DNA of 64,000 nt from Endomychus coccineus (lineage: Eukaryota > Arthropoda > Insecta > Coleoptera > Endomychidae), in assembly GCA_958510875.1 (NCBI GenBank), contig OY294067.1:153699088-153763087 (forward strand), read 5' to 3'. Under the pieces are notes generated by a model. That model did no database searches. It had not been told where the DNA came from and was given only the letters and a program-made list of their open reading frames with translations. A program made the position numbers and the translations under genes. Position 1 is the stretch's first letter. Each line of letters begins with the position of its first letter. This document shows positions 1 to 9,806 of this stretch, in pieces.

Positions 1-1049
1 ACTATCATACTGGTAAAACCAATCACCGAGGTATCACTGAAACTCTCAAACAAATTACGAACAAATATTACTTTCCTGATATGAAAATTAAAATAGCCAC
101 CTTTATAAATAAATGCGAAAAATGCCAAAAGGCAAAATATGACAGGAATCCTCCAAAAATCCCTATAATGTTAACGGAGACGCCAAACAAACCTTTCCAA
201 ATTATACATGCTGATACATTCACTATCGAAGGACAAAACTATGTTACTTTAGTAGATGCATTTTCAAAACTAGGACAAGCAATTCCTATAACTTCAAAAA
301 ATTCTATCGAGACAGTTAATTCATTTATTACTTACTTTACCTATTATGGCGTACCTGAAACCATAGTAATGGATAACGGATCTGAGTTTAATTCCGAAAC
401 AGTTCAACAATTACTAGAGTTACATAAAATAAACATCCACTTCATTACCCCTCGAAATCCACCTTCGAATGGAATAGTTGAGAGATTCCATTGTACTATT
501 ATTGAACATATCAGATTAATGCGACAAGAAAAGAATAAAGATCCTATTAAGCAACTAATAAGTTATGCTCTCATAGCATATAATAATACGATACACTCAT
601 CGACAGGTTATACACCAATGGAACTTACAATCGGACATGCACAAAACAAAGACATTTATGACTTAGACGATCAAAAGAAATTATTACAGGAGTACATTCA
701 ATCCCACAGAAAAAAGATAGCATTAACTTATGACAAAGTCAAAGAGGAAATTGAACAAGAAAAAATTAGAATCCAAACTAAACGTAATACTAATACGAAT
801 GAATCGCAGTTTACTAATGTAGATCAAGTTTATTCTAAATTAGATCGCCGAGGTAAAACTACTCAAAGGTACGAAGGTCCTTTTGACGTGATTAATATAA
901 ATGATAAAAATGTAGCTACTTGTTCAAAAGAAGCTAAAACCCGAAAAATACATTTAAGAAATCTGAAACGACCTGTTCTTGTTCCAGATGGCTCGCCATC
1001 CTTACAACAGAACACACCTACGGACAAGAAATCGAATTCTCCAAAATAA
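1..1049 (+). CDS. pol: Errantivirus-like Ty3/gypsy pol, 3' end (integrase); left part lies outside the window
   Basis: Integrase part of the polyprotein of an insect endogenous retrovirus (Ty3/gypsy, errantivirus group); it inserts the element's cDNA into the chromosome. The frame is open from base 3, before the first ATG at 81, so this is a fragment cut by the window edge. In order it shows the end of the zinc-binding HHCC domain (a histidine pair near the left edge, then CEKC and the typical KYDRNP), the catalytic core with first Asp in HADTF, second Asp in MDNGSEF and Glu in NGIVERFH, and a basic C-terminal part that ends shortly before env. There is no internal stop, so the copy looks young. 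Env follows downstream in another frame. Family assignment is very secure; whether the full element is functional cannot be seen. Confidence 0.93.
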   Translation, partial: YHTGKTNHRGITETLKQITNKYYFPDMKIKIATFINKCEKCQKAKYDRNPPKIPIMLTETPNKPFQIIHADTFTIEGQNYVTLVDAFSKLGQAIPITSKNSIETVNSFITYFTYYGVPETIVMDNGSEFNSETVQQLLELHKINIHFITPRNPPSNGIVERFHCTIIEHIRLMRQEKNKDPIKQLISYALIAYNNTIHSSTGYTPMELTIGHAQNKDIYDLDDQKKLLQEYIQSHRKKIALTYDKVKEEIEQEKIRIQTKRNTNTNESQFTNVDQVYSKLDRRGKTTQRYEGPFDVININDKNVATCSKEAKTRKIHLRNLKRPVLVPDGSPSLQQNTPTDKKSNSPK

Positions 1050-1195
1050 CCGAAAATCCGGGACTACTACCTATAAAATTAGGTAATGTCCAAAACACTA
1101 TTGATTATTGGACTTTAATTAAGATAGTAGATTTAGAACCATTAGAGAATAGTTTTAATTATCTATATGAACAAACTCGTAGAGTAGAAAATATT

Positions 1196-2710
1196 ATGAA
1201 TGAAACACAACATGGGCCAACGTACAGAAAAGAAATAAATAATTATCAGCACCTATTAGAATATCAAGTAACGGAAACTAGCAAAAAGCTTACTCAACTC
1301 ATTCCTTCAGATAATAAAAGAATTAAACGAGGACTCATAAACGGTTTAGGATCGGTTTTCAAAGCAATTACCGGTAATTTAGATCAAGAAGATGCAAGAA
1401 GGTATGACAACGCAATTGAACAACTTACAAATTCCCAAATTAAAATGAAAACATTAGTTGAAGAACAAATCAGTATCGCTCAAAGCGCTATGCAGAAATT
1501 TGAAGAGGCTACAAATAAAATTATTATCAATCAGGTTAAATTAGACCAACAATTTCAGTACGTAACATCATGTATGGAACAGATGCAATTACAAGTAGAT
1601 AAGCTCGAGGACGCACTAGTATTTCAAATGCTTATTGTTCAAATGATATCCGCAATAAATGCTATTAATGACATATTAGAAACTATAGTGAATGCCGTAA
1701 CGTTTTCAAAACTTAAAACATTTCACCCTTCCATATTGGAAACGGAAGACTTACTTTACGAATTAACCGAAATCTCAAATTCACAACAAAAGCTTGAATT
1801 ACCTTACGAAGTTAGTTCTGATACGATTCAATTGTATGAAAAAATTGTGACAGTAAAAAGTTACTATCAAGAGAGACAAATAATCTTTATAATTGAGATA
1901 CCAATTGTAGAAAACATTCCGTATAACTATTACCACCTCTACTCACTTCCTACAAAAACATCCTCACTTAATTATCATGTAATAATTCCTCAACATAAAT
2001 ACCTATCCATCAATGAGAAATATTACGCTTTATCTAATGAAAAATGCATTGAAGCTACCACTAATGAATTCCTGTGTGAAGCCCAAAATATCAACGAAAT
2101 CAGCAGCCATAGCCCCTGTGAAATTCAACTACTTCAATTCACTAACCACTATAGCGATTGTAAACAACATGAGGTCGAGATAAATCAGGAAAAACTACAA
2201 AAAATTGGAACAAATCAATGGTTAGCAGTATTTCCAAACGAAACTACAGTTGCCAGCTTGTGTAACCACAACAGAGACAAGAAGACCGTCCTTGGAAATT
2301 ATATTATCAAAATACCAGAAAACTGTCAATTACTAGTACGAGAGAGAATCTTCAAAACATACCAAAATACTATAAAAATTATAAAACCAATAGAGTTGCC
2401 TAACATCGAAATTCCTGATCTTCAATTAAATCACGATCATCAAGCATTACCACCACTTCGACTCGAATCCATCAATCTAGATGAAATACAACCACTAGTG
2501 AATCAATTGGAACATACCAAACAAAAACTTAAAGAAATGGAAATTCCACAATTCCATACTACCACCAGTGTCTGGACAATCATACTGTATATTATTCTTA
2601 TATTATTCATTACATTCACATGCTGGAAATATCGAGCCAAGATAAGAAGAAATTCAAAGAAATCTGCTCCAGTAGAGATTCCGTTACACGAGATAACATT
2701 GAAAAATTAG
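1196..2710 (+). CDS. env: Errantivirus-like envelope glycoprotein (F-like)
   Basis: Class I-type envelope protein of an errantivirus, related to the F proteins of group II baculoviruses. From the first ATG it is 504 residues. A furin-type site RIKR lies near residue 43. The glycine-rich GLINGLGS stretch and ITGNLD right after it match the conserved fusion-peptide region of this family. A heptad-rich helical stretch follows (about 75-150), then a Cys-containing ectodomain and a single membrane helix near 458-478 with a short basic tail. The frame is open upstream of this ATG to about 989, overlapping the end of pol, and a pyrimidine-rich stretch ending in AG at 986-987 could be the splice acceptor for a subgenomic env mRNA as in gypsy; the true start is then in an upstream exon. 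No break is seen within the ORF. Confidence 0.92.
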   Translation: MNETQHGPTYRKEINNYQHLLEYQVTETSKKLTQLIPSDNKRIKRGLINGLGSVFKAITGNLDQEDARRYDNAIEQLTNSQIKMKTLVEEQISIAQSAMQKFEEATNKIIINQVKLDQQFQYVTSCMEQMQLQVDKLEDALVFQMLIVQMISAINAINDILETIVNAVTFSKLKTFHPSILETEDLLYELTEISNSQQKLELPYEVSSDTIQLYEKIVTVKSYYQERQIIFIIEIPIVENIPYNYYHLYSLPTKTSSLNYHVIIPQHKYLSINEKYYALSNEKCIEATTNEFLCEAQNINEISSHSPCEIQLLQFTNHYSDCKQHEVEINQEKLQKIGTNQWLAVFPNETTVASLCNHNRDKKTVLGNYIIKIPENCQLLVRERIFKTYQNTIKIIKPIELPNIEIPDLQLNHDHQALPPLRLESINLDEIQPLVNQLEHTKQKLKEMEIPQFHTTTSVWTIILYIILILFITFTCWKYRAKIRRNSKKSAPVEIPLHEITLKN

Positions 2711-2730
2711 AAGCACCCAATTTTTCCACT

Positions 2731-2963
2731 TAAGATGGGAGGTGTTACATCGCCTACAAGTGATGATTCTCCGTAATACGATAGACTTTATCATTGCTGA
2801 CATTACTTTTATATGCCAACACATAATGTACTTTAATATAATAATGCATTCTATTTCTCTACTTCGCCTTGTGTAGATGTTTTAGTTTCACACATTAATA
2901 ATTTTGTATTAATTCAAATAAAGTTTTTTTAAAAAGCTTTTCGTTATACCACGACATATAACT
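2731..2963 (+). repeat. Polypurine tract and 3' LTR candidate of the first errantivirus-like element
   Basis: After the env stop a purine run AAGATGGGAGG (about 2732-2742) is followed by TGTTACATCG at 2743, the expected place for the 3' LTR to start. An AATAAA lies near 2916. The right end is uncertain because a foldback MITE starts at about 2964. The 5' LTR is outside the window, so the LTR cannot be confirmed by comparison. Confidence 0.5.
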
Positions 2964-3630
2964 CGCGTTGACATAAAAAAAATCACGTGTAAAATAATGC
3001 AGCGGCTTAAATTTCTATACCGCTTATCTGCCGTAATAGTAGATTTCAACTAGTAAATCGAAATTTTTTTTTTGAATTTTCACAACTTGATTAGAATCAA
3101 AATAGCTAAAAAATAATCACCTCAATTTAAAATATTATTATTGCACATTGTTATAATCAATTTAAATTATTTTTCTTGTCAAGGATCATATTTAACAAAT
3201 AATGTAAACGCATTTTCATGTGACCGCCATAAACTCCAAATTAATAGTATATTCAAAAGAATCGGAAAACTAATCGATGACTCATCATACTTACGTACCT
3301 ATATTAATTTATTGGCTCGAAATTTCTCATTTTTTCTGAACCTGTAATGGTTATTGCATATTTGTATAAACTCATAATGACTTAAAGTATAATGTTTTAA
3401 AGCGTTGAAAGGAAAGGTTAAAACAAATTATTCATTGTTCAATGTGCAATAATAATATTTTAGATTGATGTCATCATTTTTTAGTTATTTTGATTATAAT
3501 CAAGTAGTGAAAATTTTAAAAAAATTTAAATTTCAATTTGCTAGTTGAAATCTACTATTACGGCAGATAAGCGGTATAGAAATTTAAGCCGCTGCATTAT
3601 TTTACACGTGATTTTTTTTATGTCAACGCG
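2964..3630. mobile_element. Foldback MITE, 667 bp
   Basis: Long inverted repeats: CGCGTTGACATAAAA at 2964 pairs with its complement ending at 3630. The arms run inward about 190 bp each (2964-3155 and 3430-3630), sharing blocks such as the CACGTG end and a GCAGCGGCTTAAATTTC block. The loop has a 68-codon ORF with no recognisable domain, treated as chance. It abuts the 3' end of the errantivirus-like element, so it probably inserted into or beside that LTR. Confidence 0.75.
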
Positions 3631-5306
3631 CTCTGCTCTAAATTCGAGATGGTGATAGTTACGAGGTCTCATTTTTGAATTTAGATCAGAAAATTTGTTT
3701 ACTTTCCAACGATCTCCAATTTTTTTCTATAGGCCCAAAATTGGGAATCTGGGAAGGCCCAAACACATTTATATCAATATCTCAACTTCTACTCAAGCCA
3801 GAAAAGTTTTCGTTAGCGTAATATACGCGTCGTGAAATACTATAACAGAACCTGAGATTTGATCATCCTAAAAAATTTCTAACCTAAAAAATTAGCACAT
3901 TTTCCGAGGTCCAAAAGTTGTTCTACATTTTTTTTTAAGCCCCAAAAACAGTATTGAAGGATGTTTTGTAACACATTTTTTGAGATCTACAAGAGAGTTT
4001 TTTTTTCTTGACGATAAGTCCATTTTTCGGCTGGCAATCTCAGTTTTAGGAATTTTTTGAAATGGCCGATTGTGGAGCCAAAATGGAAGATAAAAAAAAA
4101 CACCGTAGAATGTTTTAAAAAAAATACGTTTCAATTTGAATAGAATATTTTTTTGGTCAATATTCGAATGAGAAAAAAAAAATTTGTATTTCTCCAAAAA
4201 AACACTATTTTGCTCTTATCTCAAGACTGTAACATCGAAATGACTTATATTTCTGCTCAAACGATGCGTTTTCACTTTTTGTACAATTTTTTCTCCAGAC
4301 ATGTTTTTCCATTTGCGCCCTCGTTTTCTTTTTAAACGCAAAAAATAAGAAAATCGTATTTTTTCGCGCCAAAAAATGACCGTAACTTTGAAGCTAACTT
4401 GTAGGAATTTTAAAATTATTTTTCCCGTTAAATACATACCTACAAAAACACAGCGAATTCACACCTTCAATTTTTTTCCTTAATTTTTCCTCTGGTGACT
4501 GGCCTAATGCCAACAAAAAAATTTCAGCGGATAATTTTTTTTTAGGGTAGAGAAGCAAAATAATCATAGTCAAAGTATAAAGGTCTGTTGGAGCCTCCCT
4601 TCTACTCTTTTTAAAATTCGAGTGCAAGCTGATTGGTCGTTTATTTCGTTTATTTAATGCTATTGACGACGACATAATATGATGTTGTTACGTGCCGGCG
4701 ACGAGCCGATGAGAGCAAGGCTGTGATTGGAGGAAACAGGTGACGTCACCAAGCGCGAGAAACGATGGTAGGGAGGCTCGAACAAACCTTCACATTTTGA
4801 CTATGAAAATTATAGTGGATATTTTTTGACGCTTAACAAATGAGTTTGAAAGTGATACAATACATAAGTTTTGTTGACGTTTGGACTCGCATACATCAAA
4901 CTCTCAAAATCCTATAAATAAATTATGTCATTCCTTCGTAATGTCTCATATTTTCATGACAAAATGTCAAATAATTGAATTACATCACATTGAAATTATT
5001 TTAAACTAATTTTTCTTCGGTGTGAAATTCTCTTACCGAATATCCCGAGTGCACAAATTAATTTCCGGAAATTTTACACATGGGATATTACAAGTGATTA
5101 TTTTCTTTTCAAAAGTCACTTGTTCCATTCTAAAGATTTTTCAGATTTGGCGAAAATTGCTAAATTCTCTGATTTTAACAGTTATGAGAGTTTAGAATAC
5201 TCTCTTTATTACAGGTGTTGCAAACAATCTTCGCATTTGATTTTGTTTCCTTATTTATAGAGTATGAGTCCAGCTATATGAGCAATTTCAAAGCAATACA
5301 AAGCCA
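3631..5306. other. No gene seen; part of an unclassified dispersed repeat
   Basis: About 3631-3860 resembles the complement of 20740-20985: both carry a block around CCCAAACACATTTAT near a GGGCCCAA/GGCCCAA block. The rest is AT-rich with homopolymer runs. Short ORFs at 3892-4675 on both strands have poly-Lys/Phe composition from A/T runs and show no domain. Confidence 0.4.
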
Positions 5307-6146
5307 CAGTAGCGTGCCGTCATGGAGCTAGGGGGAACGTCAGACATCCTCCGCGCCCTTCGAATTAAAATAGATTAGGCTAATGGAGAATATAAAAAAT
5401 ATCTACCCTAAGAAAATCGATTATAATTATTCTGAAAAATTTAAATATTATTTCTCTTCTAAAACCAAATTTACTTGAAAGTTATGTAAATGTCTGATGA
5501 TGTGAACCCGGTCGCACAGAGTGGGTTTCGCTTACGACGCCAATAGCGGTCGCTCTTGTAATATACATAGCGCTGTAGCGGTAGCTCCCCTTAACTTTGA
5601 ACATATTAATTACTGTTATTGATTTGAAAATATTCATATCATATCATACATATCATTTTCTAGGAAGAGGAAGGAAGTTCAGTTTTCCGACGTTTTTCTG
5701 TACGGTTGTATTTACAATGTCTTTGAGTCTTATCGATTAATTCTGTGTTTCAATATCTTTATATGGATTGCAAATTGTATAAGACAGTTATTCCACACAT
5801 GAAATTAATTTGCCATGATTGTGTTTTGATTACTGGTTACGTATTCTGTGATTTCTGAACCAGAATTTATTATTTTGGTGCAATGGACCCAAAAAAAAAA
5901 TTCGGAACAGTTTATTGAAAAGGGAGGCGTATCAAATTAAGGGAAGCTGGTGCATCGACATCGCAAAATGTTAAATTATATTTTGTATTTATTTTCTTAT
6001 TATTCATGAGCGTTACATTAAACTGAAGTTAATAAAAATATTTGTCAGCTTTTTTGTGTTTTTTATAACTAAACAGGAACCATGAAAACGTGAGACTGCG
6101 CCCCCAAATGATCTGCCCCTGATTTACAAGTCACGGCACGCCACTG
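5307..6146. mobile_element. hAT-like deletion derivative, about 840 bp
   Basis: The ends are imperfect inverted repeats, CAGTAGCGTGCCGT at 5307 and ACGGCACGCCACTG ending at 6146, the CAGxGGCGTGCC style of hAT ends. The flanks CAAAGCCA (5299-5306) and CAAAGACT (6147-6154) share five of eight bases and could be a decayed 8-bp target duplication. Near 5883 an ATG opens a Lys-rich start like that of hAT/zinc-finger transposases, but a stop follows within ten codons. It is a non-autonomous remnant; the class call rests on the ends. Confidence 0.58.
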
Positions 6147-6889
6147 CAAAGACTATAAATCATATTGTGCTGCATATGATTGATGACAACAAATTTTTAA
6201 AATTGACATTAACTTCATTGACCTCACGATGTGGTACATAGTCATTTACTATTCCTTCAGGTCTTTTGTTACTTTTTGCTGCAATATTAAAAATTCTCAT
6301 TTCCTCCTAGTAAACATGTTCTCTTACATGTTTAAAAAGTTTCTTGTACGCAGCCGTATACTGTCTACAAGTAGGATTATTATTATAGCCCCCTGAATAA
6401 ACTATACCCAAGCCTTATTCTTCCATTCGTCTATCTAAAAACAATGAATATACCATTTACATAATATCTCTACAATTCAATTTTTCTTCAATAAATAAAT
6501 CAAGTTGTTCGTAACTTTCAAAGAATAGAAAATTAATAGATTTTAAAAGTTTCATTTTCACTAATTTATTATATATTTAACGTAATTAGTAATAATATCT
6601 GCTTGCAGAAGCTACCGTTTTAGCGTAACTAGTCGCACCTAAGGTTTATAATTGATTTTCATCACGTAATGGCTGATCCCATTCAATATTTTATTAATTA
6701 GATAAATAAATGTAAGTCATAATATCTACCTAAAGGTATAATTTAGGATATTCAAAACAAAAGTGATTCAAATGAAATGTGAAAGTACGCTTATGAGTGA
6801 AGTTTCAATATTTCATTAATATTGACCAAATAATTATTAAAATAACAGTAATATTACTTTCCGTATTCTTTCAAGTAATATTACTTACA
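6147..6889. other. No gene seen
   Basis: AT-rich sequence with no coding signal, inverted repeat or tandem repeat that I could support. Confidence 0.4.
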
Positions 6890-7290
6890 CATATGCTTAT
6901 TGGTGCCTATTGCACCAATTCCAATTAAAAATACTCACGTCACCGAAACGAACAGAAACACGAGTAATCGAAATTATAACACATTAAGGTTTCAAGTGCA
7001 TGAATCAAGAATCCGCTGCTTAGCAATTTTCTTAAACTTAGAAGTCATATCAAACCACAGTATGTATTACGAACTGAAGGACTGAACCAAAAATATAACG
7101 CTCGAGTATCCACTTTCGAACCAAATTTATGAGGTAATACTAATAACAGACTTTATGAGAAATATTGCTATTTTACCTGAAATATACTTTTAACATTATA
7201 AAGACGCATGTAATAATTTGCAAGGGTTTTAATTAATTAGATTAGTATAAATCTAACTTAATGCATACATGAGTCAAGAATCATTATTAA
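6890..7290 (-). mobile_element. 3' tail of a PLE (family A), 5'-truncated
   Basis: The block resembles the tail of the PLE at 42430-42790 in the same orientation, and matches the tail at about 12740-13080 in the opposite one. Shared landmarks are the ATTATAAAGACGCATGTA block near 7195-7212 and the CACGTCACCGAAACGAAC block near 6940. No coding part of the element remains here. A 61-codon ORF inside is treated as chance. Confidence 0.55.
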
Positions 7291-7316
7291 ACTTACTGAT
7301 AGGATACCTATATACT

Positions 7317-7560
7317 GCCATCACCCTGGACTAGACATCCAGAAATGTGGGTTCGAATCCAGCCTATGGCTCACCCTTATATTAGGAATAGCTGAGTCAT
7401 GTCTACCCACGACTGCACTGGCACTTTGTGTGATGGTAGGCTTTATAGTTGTTCTGTGGTGGTAGGCTGGGGACTTCAATATCATAATATCACAGAGTAT
7501 CATTTTCTCTGTTAATATATTGACAACTTGACATTGACAGTTCAGTATTATCACCATAAT
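7317..7560 (+). repeat. tRNA-related SINE-like fragment
   Basis: GGTTCGAATCC near 7350 is a perfect pol III B-box. It follows an intact anticodon-type hairpin (CTGGA, seven-base loop, TCCAG) at about 7328-7344. GCCAT at 7318 pairs with ATGGC at about 7366. There is no D-arm or A-box, so it is not a working tRNA gene. A tRNA-derived SINE head followed by an unrelated tail is the best reading. No second copy was seen in the window. Confidence 0.4.
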
Positions 7561-7772
7561 ATCACTAATTTATCAGTTCAGTTTACATTTGTGGTTAGTT
7601 TTGATATTTTTATTTTCATGATTAGTAATTCAATGTTTACTAAGAAAAGTAAGGAAAATAGTTGGTTTTGATTTTTGATTTATAAAAATTCAAAATATTA
7701 TGTCCTTCGTGATATTAGTACTACTGTTTTTTAGATAATCGTTAAATTCATAAATTCAAATTTTTATTCCAG

Positions 7773-7932
7773 CTTTTAGGAATGGCTAATCGAAATTTAG
7801 ATTTTGAACAAAAATATAAAGAAGATCTAGAGAGAGCACAAGCGTTAAGCTTGGAGTCTCTAGCTTTGGAGGAATTTAAGAATAAGAAATTACAAGAACT
7901 TTATAAAAGCTCAAAAGTAAAGAATGTCACAG
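7773..7932 (+). CDS. Host gene exon with start codon: class II PI3-kinase-like N-terminus
   Basis: First coding exon of the main host gene. A pyrimidine-rich acceptor ends in AG at 7771-7772, nine untranslated bases follow, then ATG at 7782. The exon ends at 7932 before GTAAAT, in phase 1. Its 50 residues contain a helical, UIM-like block (KEDLERAQALSLESLALEEF, residues 13-32) that resembles the ALQMEAEAL block near the N-terminus of vertebrate PIK3C2A/B as I remember it. Together with clathrin-box-like and proline motifs in the later exons this suggests a class II phosphoinositide 3-kinase (Drosophila Pi3K68D), an enzyme of endosomal and clathrin-linked membranes making PI3P and PI(3,4)P2. 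The catalytic, C2 and PX parts are not in the window, so the name is tentative. The exon structure itself is well supported by phase. Confidence 0.62.
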
Positions 7933-8091
7933 GTAAATACATTTCTCATATAATTTTATCATTGCTCAGCCTAAATGTATGTAATTACAGTCAATCGCAC
8001 TGCTTCCATGAAGTAAATACATTTCTCATATAATTTATCATTGCTCAGCCTAAATGTATGTAATTACAGTCAATCGCACTGCTTCCATGAA
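7933..8091 (+). repeat. Tandem duplication of a mini-intron plus 22 exon bases
   Basis: 7933-8012 (80 bp) and 8013-8091 (79 bp) are nearly identical, differing by one T in a run. Each unit holds a donor GTAAAT, an acceptor ACAG and 22 bases of exon 2. The ancestral intron would have been 57-58 nt. The duplicated 22-nt piece (7991-8012) is flanked by usable splice sites on both sides. Confidence 0.9.
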
Positions 8092-8313
8092 CGAGACTGA
8101 TTCTGTAAAAGTTAAACATGATTGTCAACAAAGTAAGTCACGACCAAGACCAGGAACATCTGTTGGAAATGTTAGCAATTCATTAATTGCACCACCTCCA
8201 ACATCACAAAGAAAAAATAGTAACACTTCAATAGATGAGAGTCCAGATCTTATTTCATTCAGCAGTCCACCACCAAAAACAAGTAATATTATGAATCTCG
8301 CCAATCTGCAAAA
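8070..8313 (+). CDS. Host gene exon 2 (class II PI3-kinase-like)
   Basis: Acceptor AG at 8068-8069, donor GTAAGT at 8314. It enters in phase 1 and leaves in phase 2, in frame with both neighbours. The 81 residues are Ser/Pro-rich and disordered-looking, with ESPDLISF, a clathrin-box-like DLISF, and PPPTSQ and PPPKTS stretches. The first 22 bases exist twice (see the tandem duplication at 7933-8091). The next exon is 23.8 kb away. Confidence 0.65.
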
Positions 8314-9549
8314 GTAAGTACCTATTAATTACTGCTCTTATGAAAACGTAAAGGAATTTTATCAAGCTGGGCTGCTGCAGGTTTCTGTTAAGAATTGTAC
8401 CTCAAAAGTTTCAGTATTTTGCAGGTATCATTTGATGATTATCTTCAGATTTGATTTGTGCACAACCTACAAGCACTGAAACTAAAAGTGCAAAGGGTAA
8501 TTGAACAGGAGTATCCCTATCCAAATTTTAAGTAGTTTCTCTGGATTCTAGGCTACCTAACTCCCTGAATAAATAGAATTCTTCAACTTTGAGCTATCAT
8601 AAAGCCTGTTCACACAATGTGAAGTATGTATTTTTGTAATATTTAAATACACTTGAATCTTATTAATCTACATAGGATCCTGAATAATTTTCAAACAATT
8701 ACCTCCCTTTCTATTACCTTTAATGGATATTGAGTAGCAAAAAACATATTCATAAATGAGGAAAATTATTACAATTATTTATCAAGTAAAAATAGATTAT
8801 CACATACGTATTATAGATATGAATTTTACACTACTTCTTATTAATAAAATTAATAAATGAGGTTTATCTGGTTTTTACTTGTTGGAAATCCCTTAAATTA
8901 TATATGAAGACTACAGTGTTTTAATCAGTGTAACATAGTTAAGTATACAAATCAAATGGGTTTATATGTCTGGGAAGCACATTAGGGTGGAACTATCAGA
9001 CAGTCTACGCAAAAAGTTCACCCTTAGATAAAACTTTTAATATTCACTTGTTTGTTTCAATTTACATAATATATGGTATGTTTTGATTTTTTTCTACCTA
9101 AATATGGTTGCCTATTCAATATATAGTATAATACTCTATTTGAAAGGCTTACTCACATATTGGACAGTAAACTTGTCCAATGTTGTCAGAAAACCAATTA
9201 TGACATATTTCAACATTTCCAACAAATATGTATTAACAATTATTGTTTCACCACACAGTGGTAACTTCAGAATAAGTTACTAACTTCATACAACAGAGAT
9301 ATCATTCTTTAAACCCAGGGGTGGGATGGACATAGTATAATAGTCTGTCATTGGGATGATGAATCCATAAATATTTCTGCCAGGAAAGGCAATAGCAGTG
9401 GCATCATGGGTCGACCAGATGTTGGAAATAAATTTAGCTTATTTAAACACCTTTCATAATTTTACACACTTGTTTTGTAAGTCCAACAATAACATAAATT
9501 GAATATTTCAGAATCATAATAAAGATTCTTGACCCAGTATGAATTATGT
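8314..9549 (+). other. Intron sequence, nothing recognised
   Basis: Start of the 23.8-kb intron 2. AT-rich, with no repeat or coding signal that I could support; the 66-codon ORF at 9083-9283 is low-complexity chance. Confidence 0.45.
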
Positions 9550-9806
9550 ATAAAAATTCTCGGGAAATAGGTCACATTAACACTTTGTTTTATATTTTTG
9601 TCTTTACGTACGTTTCGGGCCCACGACCATTATTATGTCAAAAAGGTTTTTAAATTATAGCATAAAGCGTCCATATCACACCAATTTCAATCAAAAATGA
9701 CCACGTCATTGAAACGAACAGAACCACGAATAATCGAAATTGTACCGTCAATATTTCAAGTATAAAATATAACAATTATGCACTATTCAGTAATATTCTT
9801 ATAATA
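9550..9806 (-). mobile_element. Left inverted arm of PLE copy 1, with decayed hammerhead-like motif
   Basis: Complement of the right arm near 12945-13150 and of the unit at 35363-35720. Shared blocks are the TCTTTACGTACGTTTCGG block at about 9601 and the CACGTCATTGAAACGAAC block near 9702. On the minus strand it keeps stem II (GGUC/GCCC) and GAAACGUACGUAAAGAC, but the CUGAUGA box is lost. A Tc1/mariner element splits the arm from the PLE body. Confidence 0.65.

Noticed and set aside
3892..4675. Several 60-100 codon ORFs on both strands
   Set aside because: Lys/Phe-rich products of A/T runs, overlapping on opposite strands, no domains.
7318..7370. Possible tRNA gene with anticodon AGA
   Set aside because: Anticodon stem and B-box are present, but there is no D-arm or A-box and the T-stem pairs poorly; kept only as SINE-like.
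9590..9640. Functional hammerhead in the PLE left arm
   Set aside because: Stem II and the GAAAC side are present, but the CUGAUGA box is mutated beyond recognition.
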